From contig JAKQDD010000122.1 in assembly GCA_029556615.1 (NCBI GenBank), forward strand, positions 1-60,668: a DNA stretch of 60,668 bases, read 5' to 3'. The notes beneath the pieces are model-generated. The model was not told the origin of the DNA. It saw nothing but the letters and a program-made list of their open reading frames with translations, and searched no databases. This document shows, piece by piece, positions 55,974 through 60,668 of this stretch. The position numbers and the translations under genes are program-made. Source of the stretch: Verrucomicrobiota bacterium. Lineage in GTDB: Bacteria; Verrucomicrobiota; Verrucomicrobiia; Limisphaerales; J093. The stretch's first letter is position 1, and each line of letters begins with the position of its first letter.

Positions 55974-56010
55974 TCAGCTCCCGTCAGACGGCTCGTGTTT
56001 ACTACCCCCC
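55974..56010 (+). promoter_or_regulatory. Leaderless promoter for the DNA ligase operon
   Basis: TCAGCTCCCG at 55974-55983, -10-like TTTACT, 27 nt to ATG. Confidence 0.7.
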
Positions 56011-57141
56011 ATGAGCAAACACACCTTCCCCACCCTGTACGAGAAGAGCAGCACGGGCGCGATCAAGCAGTGGACCATCTCGGTGGATGGCAACGTCATC
56101 ACCACCGAGTGGGGCCTCAAGGGAGGCGCCCTCCAGAAGACGAGCGACCCCATCACGGAGGGCAAGAACCTCGGCAAGTCGAACGCCACGACCCCCGAGC
56201 AGCAGGCGATGCTGGAGGCGGAGGCCAAGCACACCAAGAAGAAGAAGTCGGGCTACGTCGAGTCGATCGACTCCGCCGAGGCCGGCGAGGTGGACGCGCT
56301 CGTGCAGGGCGGTGAGTGGCCCATGCTGGCGGAGGTCTTTCGAGACCACGCGCACAAGGTCGTCTACCCCGCCGTCATCCAGAAGAAGTACGACGGGCAC
56401 CGCTGCATCGCGCAGGTGGACAAGGCAGGCAAGGTGACGCTGTGGTCGCGCGAGCGTCGCCCTATCGAGACGATGCCTCACATCCAGAACGAGCTTGAAC
56501 GCGTCTGCGCACTCGCGGGCATCAAGGACTGCTTCCTCGACGGGGAACTCTACATCCACGGGATGGGGTTCCAGTTGCTCACGAAGTTCATCAAGAAGTA
56601 TCGGCCCGGCGAGAGCGAGAAGGTCCAGTACCACATCTACGACATCATCACCGACGAGTGCTACCGGAAGCGGTACGCACGACTGTCGTTCATCGAGGAG
56701 CACGGGGACAAGACCAAGGTCGTCCGCGTCGAGTCGATCTTCGTGAACAACGAGGCCGAGGCCGCGGAAGCCTTCGCGCACTTCGTGTCCCTCGGCTACG
56801 AGGGGCTCATGATGCGCCTGCTCGGTGAGGGCTACAAGCGGGGCAAGCGCACTTGGTTCCTCCTCAAGATGAAGGGGTTCCTTGACGCGGTCGCCCGCGT
56901 CAAGAAGCTCATCGAGGGAACGGGCAAGCTCTTGGGCCATGTCGCCGTGTACGAGTGCGAGACACCCGAGGGACGCACCATCCTCGTCACGGCGACGGGC
57001 GAGTTCGGCCCACGCAAGGCCGCGTGGGAGCAGCAGACCGGGATCGGGGAGAACCTGGAGTACCAGTACTTCGAGCGCACCGACGACGGCCTCCCCCGCT
57101 TCCCGACGGCCCTAAGGTTCGTTCCCGGCCTGCACTCGTGA
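56011..57141 (+). CDS. ATP-dependent DNA ligase with N-terminal WGR domain
   Basis: 376 aa. Residues ~1-85 form a WGR domain (TTEWGLKGGALQ), a nucleic-acid-binding module known from PARPs. The ligase part has motif I KKYDGHR with the adenylated lysine at K126, FLDGELY (III), YHIYDII (IIIa), YEGLMMRL (IV) and FLLKMKGF (V), followed by an OB-like C-terminus (VYECETPEGRTILVTATGEF). It seals nicks in phage DNA. GTGA-coupled to the YkgJ-like gene. Confidence 0.9.
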   Translation: MSKHTFPTLYEKSSTGAIKQWTISVDGNVITTEWGLKGGALQKTSDPITEGKNLGKSNATTPEQQAMLEAEAKHTKKKKSGYVESIDSAEAGEVDALVQGGEWPMLAEVFRDHAHKVVYPAVIQKKYDGHRCIAQVDKAGKVTLWSRERRPIETMPHIQNELERVCALAGIKDCFLDGELYIHGMGFQLLTKFIKKYRPGESEKVQYHIYDIITDECYRKRYARLSFIEEHGDKTKVVRVESIFVNNEAEAAEAFAHFVSLGYEGLMMRLLGEGYKRGKRTWFLLKMKGFLDAVARVKKLIEGTGKLLGHVAVYECETPEGRTILVTATGEFGPRKAAWEQQTGIGENLEYQYFERTDDGLPRFPTALRFVPGLHS

Positions 57142-57830
57142 ACCCCGCCGAGGCCACCCTCGCGGAGCAGCCCGTCATGCAGCGGGCCGCCCGCGAGTCG
57201 TATCGGGTCGCCCGCGCTGCCGCGACGGGCGAGGAGATCCTCGCGTGGGCGGAGACGGTCGTCGAGATGGAGCAGGAGGCCACTGCGTCCCACTGGCCCC
57301 TCACCGCGTGTGGGCCTGGCTGCGCGCACTGCTGCCACATCCCGGTGGAGGTGTCTCCCGTGGAGGTCACGATCCTTCACCGCGCCTCGTGCCTTTTGCC
57401 GGGCTACGAGGAGAGGGTCCGCGCCTCCGCCTCCGCTGACGCGGAGGGGCGGGTCGCATGTCCACTCCTCGTGGCGAACCGATGCGTCGCGTACGCGGCC
57501 CGTCCGGCCGCGTGCCGCGGGGAGAACTCGACGAGCGCTGAGGAGTGTGCCCAGCCTAGGGGGAGCCACCACTACTACGGGGAGGTCCGCATGCTTTCCC
57601 GCAGCGTCATCGGGGGCGCGACGATCGCTTTTGGGGAGCGCGGCCTGGACGTTCGCCCGCTGCTCCTGCGTCGTGCGCTCGCCGAGGTCGCCCATCTTCC
57701 ACCTGACGAGCCGCTAGAGAGGTGGCTCGCCGGGGAAGTCCTGTTTTCCCCCGCCAGTCGCATGCCGTATGGTCGACGCGTCAAGTCCATGCTCCTCCAG
57801 ATCAGTAGGCGCAAAACCCAACTCACGTAG
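57138..57830 (+). CDS. YkgJ-family Zn/Fe cysteine-cluster protein
   Basis: 230 aa from GTG. CGPGCAHCCHIPVEVSPVEV matches the C-x3-C-x2-CC signature of the YkgJ family, with further cysteines in CPLL, NRCVAY and RPAACRGE. These proteins bind a zinc or iron-sulfur-like cluster; function unknown. Operon middle gene between ligase and DpdA-like genes. Confidence 0.75.
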   Translation: MNPAEATLAEQPVMQRAARESYRVARAAATGEEILAWAETVVEMEQEATASHWPLTACGPGCAHCCHIPVEVSPVEVTILHRASCLLPGYEERVRASASADAEGRVACPLLVANRCVAYAARPAACRGENSTSAEECAQPRGSHHYYGEVRMLSRSVIGGATIAFGERGLDVRPLLLRRALAEVAHLPPDEPLERWLAGEVLFSPASRMPYGRRVKSMLLQISRRKTQLT

Positions 57831-57831
57831 G

Positions 57832-58641
57832 ATGAACCTCATGCTGTTTCGTGTCGGAATCCCCAAGCTGTCAGGCCAGATCGCGCGCACCCTGCACCGC
57901 CTGCGTCAGCCCGGCATGGTGTCCGCAGGAGCCCTGTGGCGGCCCGACCGGGAGCAGTTCGCCTCGCCGGGCCTGCTGGCGCTGCGCATGGAGCTCGCGC
58001 TCGACTCTGGCGGGTACGTCGCGGCGACCCGCGGCGGGTTCCCCTGGACCGTCGAGCAGTTCGTGACGCTCGCCTGCGCTTATGGCTGGGACTGGTGGAG
58101 CCAGATGGACCTGCCATGCGAGAAGGCCCTCGCGCCCAACCAGGCGGCCGTGCGCGCGCGGGTCGAGGAGACGGCCCGCCTGCTCGAGTTGTGCCTCCTG
58201 GAGGCTCGGCGGCAGCGGGGAGATAGCGGTCGGTACCCGTGGATGCAGGACCCGGTGCCTGTCCTTCAGGGCCGTAGGCCCGACGACTACGCCTACAGCG
58301 CGGAGCTCGCGACCAAGGTGATGGGGGGCAAGCTGCCCAACTTCGTCGGGATAGGCTCGATGTGTACGCGCCACGTCAACGGGCCGGACGGCATCCTGGC
58401 GATCGTGGACGCCCTCGACCAGATCCTACCTAAGAACACCCAGTTCCACCTCTACGGGGTCAAGGGGGATGCGCTTCCCCACCTCAAGAACAACCCTCGC
58501 GTCAGGTCGTGCGACTCGATGGCGTGGGACGACCGCGCGCGCTGGGCCGCGTTCGCGGAGGGACGACCCAGCGCGCGCGTCAAGGAGCGTGTGAACCACA
58601 TGCTGCACTTCACGGAAGTAAACCTGGCACACATACGATAG
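57832..58641 (+). CDS. DpdA-like TGT-fold protein
   Basis: 269 aa. LDSGGYVAATRGGFPWTVEQ then WDWWSQMDLPCE, PVPVLQGRRPDDY, FVGIGSMCTRHVNG, FHLYGVKGDAL and SCDSMAWDDR follow the TIM-barrel pattern of tRNA-guanine transglycosylase relatives of the DpdA type, with the catalytic-type aspartates in DSGG and MDLP. DpdA proteins insert 7-deazaguanine bases into DNA, protecting phages from restriction. PreQ0 biosynthesis genes are not in this window. Confidence 0.75.
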   Translation: MNLMLFRVGIPKLSGQIARTLHRLRQPGMVSAGALWRPDREQFASPGLLALRMELALDSGGYVAATRGGFPWTVEQFVTLACAYGWDWWSQMDLPCEKALAPNQAAVRARVEETARLLELCLLEARRQRGDSGRYPWMQDPVPVLQGRRPDDYAYSAELATKVMGGKLPNFVGIGSMCTRHVNGPDGILAIVDALDQILPKNTQFHLYGVKGDALPHLKNNPRVRSCDSMAWDDRARWAAFAEGRPSARVKERVNHMLHFTEVNLAHIR

Positions 58642-58720
58642 ACAGCTCCCGCTCCACCTGGGTATCCTCCCAACGTACGGGGCGCGATGTGTGCCCAGAT
58701 GAACAAAAGGACCTTAGATC
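58642..58720 (+). promoter_or_regulatory. Promoter with a ~42-nt leader for the RRM gene
   Basis: ACAGCTCCCG at 58642-58651; predicted start about 58679, giving a leader with AAAGGAC before ATG 58721. This is longer than elsewhere, leaving room for post-transcriptional control. Confidence 0.55.
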
Positions 58721-59086
58721 ATGAGTAAGAAGCTATACGTGGGGAACCTCCCCTACGGCGTCGACGACGCCGAACTCGCCCAGACCTTCAGCAGGCACGG
58801 TGCGGTCAAGAGCGCCCAGGTCATCCGTGACCGCACGACCGACCAGTCCAAGGGGTTCGGGTTCGTCGAGATGGAGACCGCCGCGGAGGCGCAGGCCGCC
58901 ATCGACAAGCTGCACGGCACGCAGCTTGGTGGGCGCACCTTGACGGTCAACGAGGCCAAGCCTCGTGAGGACCGTGGCGGCGGCGGAGGCGGTGGCTACG
59001 GTGGCGGGGGCGGCTATGGTGGTCGCGATAGCGGCAATCGCCGTCGCCGCGACGACGATGACGGCAACCGTCGCTCACGCTACTAG
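58721..59086 (+). CDS. RRM RNA-binding protein with Gly-rich tail
   Basis: 121 aa. One RRM: RNP2 KLYVGNLPYGV and RNP1 KGFGFVEM with the usual beta-alpha-beta spacing (residues ~3-80), then a glycine/arginine tail (GGGGGYGG repeats, RRRRDDDDGNRRSRY). It matches cyanobacterial/bacterial cold-inducible Rbp proteins, single-stranded RNA binders. Such proteins are rare in phages; the tail could drive condensation. The leader may be self-bound (inference). TAG stop. Confidence 0.9.
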   Translation: MSKKLYVGNLPYGVDDAELAQTFSRHGAVKSAQVIRDRTTDQSKGFGFVEMETAAEAQAAIDKLHGTQLGGRTLTVNEAKPREDRGGGGGGGYGGGGGYGGRDSGNRRRRDDDDGNRRSRY

Positions 59087-59089
59087 CTC

Positions 59090-59127
59090 TCAGCTCCGGT
59101 TCGGGCTCACTCTCCGGGTTCCCTCCC
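59090..59127 (+). promoter_or_regulatory. Leaderless promoter for the 59128 gene
   Basis: TCAGCTCCGG at 59090-59099, 28 nt to ATG. Confidence 0.65.
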
Positions 59128-59667
59128 ATGCGGGAACCCTCCATCCATCCCGGTGAGGTCCTCCTCACCGACTTCAGCAGCAACACCTACGCCTACAAGT
59201 ACCGCCTCTCCTTCACGGGAGAGCGGAGCTTCCTGCGCGTCCACAGAACCGATCTCCACATCGGACAGGCAGCCCTGATCTGCGATCTGTCCCTAACCCG
59301 GCCCGAGGCCGAGGCCCTGGGCGCGGCCTTGGACATCTACCTGATGTGCGGGGGGTTGCGTAACAGGTACGAGCTACATCCGAGCCGTGGTGAGTACCCC
59401 CTCATACACTCGAACGGCAACGTGACGCTTGGGAAGTTCGTCACGTTGCCGAGCGGGCGGGTCTACACCTGCAAGTCGCTCGCGACCTACCGCGCCGACC
59501 TGGTCGATAGCTTCGGGCTCGTCGTGGACGAGCCGCAAGGCCACGAGTGCGTGGGTCTTGGCGACCGCGTCGCTGACCTGGCGCTCGACCTTGCGGACGC
59601 CACCATGCTGCGAGATGGGCTGGCGCAGTTCGTCGCGTCCGCTCAGTTAAGCAGCCTTCCCTCCTGA
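59128..59667 (+). CDS. Hypothetical protein
   Basis: 179 aa, strand-rich (YAYKYRLSFTGERSFLRVHR), no recognised domain. Promoter-defined start. TGA stop; overlaps the convergent gene by 25 nt. Confidence 0.65.
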   Translation: MREPSIHPGEVLLTDFSSNTYAYKYRLSFTGERSFLRVHRTDLHIGQAALICDLSLTRPEAEALGAALDIYLMCGGLRNRYELHPSRGEYPLIHSNGNVTLGKFVTLPSGRVYTCKSLATYRADLVDSFGLVVDEPQGHECVGLGDRVADLALDLADATMLRDGLAQFVASAQLSSLPS

Positions 59668-60155
59668 GGAAGCATGGAGCGGAAGGCTCCCTCGACCCTG
59701 GTGGGCTGCCAGCGTGTGATGCGCGGGGTGCAGGACTCTCCACGCTCGATGAGGCCGCTCCATACGGAGACGCCATCCCCGCGGGCCTCGCTGAGCAGCA
59801 GCACCCCGTCCTGACATCCAGGCACCTCGTCGAGTCGGCCATCCAGGTAGAGGAGCTCGATACGACGCTCCTCGGCGGGGTCGTCCGGGACCTTGGGCAT
59901 CCAGCACTCGGCCGCGTGGAACACCGCGAAGGCCCCCTCGAGTTGGTGGCACAGCGCCCGGAGGGCCTCTCGCTGGTCCTCCAGCCGAGGGATGCGGGAC
60001 AGGTCTGAGGGGACCTCCGCGTGGACCTGTCCCAAGAGGTCTCGCCACATCACGAAGCCAAACGGCGCAATGCGCCCGTCCCGAGCGAACTTGCTCTCGA
60101 TGAGGTGCTGTATCCGGGCGACCGCTTCGTCCCGGTCGAAGGATGTTGGGTACAT
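59643..60155 (-). CDS. Hypothetical protein
   Basis: 170 aa from MYPTSFDRDEAVARIQHL; the in-frame ATG at 60164 is an alternative. Helical N-terminus, alpha/beta C-terminus, no family recognised. The frame is open far upstream (to 60653) but promoter spacing and the divergent gene make that unlikely. Confidence 0.6.
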   Translation of the reverse strand: MYPTSFDRDEAVARIQHLIESKFARDGRIAPFGFVMWRDLLGQVHAEVPSDLSRIPRLEDQREALRALCHQLEGAFAVFHAAECWMPKVPDDPAEERRIELLYLDGRLDEVPGCQDGVLLLSEARGDGVSVWSGLIERGESCTPRITRWQPTRVEGAFRSMLPQEGRLLN

Positions 60156-60194
60156 GTCTTGCATAGTGGCCTGATGAACCCTCAAGAGAGCTGA
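60156..60194 (-). promoter_or_regulatory. Promoter for the 60155 gene
   Basis: TCAGCTCTCT on the minus strand (60185-60194); 29 nt to ATG 60155, 20 nt to ATG 60164, so the downstream ATG fits the usual start geometry better. Confidence 0.5.
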
Positions 60195-60209
60195 GCGAGG
60201 AGGACAGTG

Positions 60210-60668
60210 ATGAAGGACATCAAGACGTGGGCACGGGACATCGTACGAGACGCGCGTCGGACTGGGTCGACCACCCAGATCGCACGGGCTGCCGTGCAGG
60301 GACGCACCGACGTGGCGGTCGTGCTGCCGAGCAGCAACGCGGCCCTGGACTTCCGCACGCACTACCTGGTGCCCGCGGCCGTCCGGGCTAACCTCGCGGT
60401 CGAGCAGCTTCCCAAGAGCCCAGCCATCAGGATCTTTGGAGACGACGGCACGAACCACTATGTGTACGTGCTGGTGGCCGGACAGGACGTGCAGGGGTTG
60501 CCCGCGGTGCCTCTCCTGTTCGACCCGGCCGTCGTGTACCTGGTCTCGACGTTCGGGCAAGGGGCGTCCCCCGTGGCGTCCCTGCGCGAGATCATCCTGT
60601 ACGGGACGACCGCGGGGACGGCGGGCCTGCTCGGCCTCCTGCTGCGCCCGCACCTGGGGCGCTGGGCG
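60210..60668 (+). CDS. Hypothetical protein, runs off the right edge (partial)
   Basis: At least 153 aa from MKDIKTWARDIVRDARRTGS, preceded by GAGGAGGAC. The frame is open to the window end with genome-like codon use. Alternating strands and helices in the middle (IRIFGDDGTNHYVYVLVAG), and a hydrophobic segment near the edge (TTAGTAGLLGLLLRPHLG). No domain recognised. It is divergent from the 60155 gene. Confidence 0.65.
   Translation, partial: MKDIKTWARDIVRDARRTGSTTQIARAAVQGRTDVAVVLPSSNAALDFRTHYLVPAAVRANLAVEQLPKSPAIRIFGDDGTNHYVYVLVAGQDVQGLPAVPLLFDPAVVYLVSTFGQGASPVASLREIILYGTTAGTAGLLGLLLRPHLGRWA

Noticed and set aside
60168..60653. Extension of the minus-strand gene to 60653
   Set aside because: The promoter at 60185-60194 and the opposite-strand gene starting at 60210 make the extended frame unlikely.

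Overview
The window looks like part of a large, GC-rich double-stranded DNA phage genome, probably a jumbo phage. Evidence: densely packed small genes on both strands; a tmRNA and a tRNA cluster; two RNA ligases and a WGR-type DNA ligase; free-standing and intein-borne homing endonucleases; DNA-modification genes; and a few virion-like beta-structured proteins. No terminase, major capsid, portal or polymerase gene lies here, so the phage call is inference. An outer-membrane-like secreted protein and a POT-family transporter hint at a Gram-negative host, but the host cannot be named from the sequence.

Layout. 1-13.2 kb: RNase H, an Rnl2-like RNA ligase, an M23-Nudix fusion, a DUF262 protein, an SPFH-like lipoprotein and many small unknowns. 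13.2-14.2 kb: a complete tmRNA followed by an HNH endonuclease. 14.2-26 kb: two paralog pairs of small proteins, a YjjX-like NTPase, a DNA methyltransferase, DUF4326, a nucleotidyltransferase-fold protein, a four-HTH protein, a POT transporter and a PP2C phosphatase. 26-32 kb: a 672-aa unknown, guanylate kinase, a DraRnl-like RNA ligase and a TPR protein. 32.3-37.6 kb: a 1,738-aa methyltransferase-SNF2 helicase precursor carrying two inteins, one with a second endonuclease gene nested out of frame. 38.1-40.3 kb: tRNAs, a low-GC PD-(D/E)XK endonuclease and a heavily structured RNA with an embedded tRNA-like element. 40.3-51.5 kb: hypothetical genes, virion-like proteins, a DEDD exonuclease and an AAA+ ATPase. 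51.5-53.3 kb: a structured RNA with terminator, a 31-bp periodic T-run array and a release-factor gene. 53.3-60.7 kb: WGR-DNA ligase, YkgJ-like protein, a DpdA/TGT-like protein and an RRM RNA-binding protein.

Most striking is a compact release factor (GGQ catalytic motif, PxT-type stop recognition, hence RF1 class) whose reading frame is broken by UAG at a prfB-like +1 frameshift site (GGAGG, 3-nt spacer, CUU, UAG, C). Bacterial RF2 autoregulates this way at UGA; here the layout is transposed to an RF1-class protein and UAG. Most stand-alone genes in the window end in TAG, and the tmRNA tag ends UAG UAA. The 3' half of the release-factor gene has foreign codon usage, is followed by an antisense HNH gene, and a 48-nt remnant of the apparent original C-terminus lies beyond it: a homing cassette that replaced the gene's end.

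Transcription appears to use a phage-specific promoter (-35-like TCAGCTCCGA, -10-like TCGACT), found about 45 times, nearly always 27-28 nt before the start codon, so many mRNAs should be leaderless. Where a Shine-Dalgarno site exists the promoter sits farther upstream. Genes inside operons are coupled by ATGA/GTGA overlaps.
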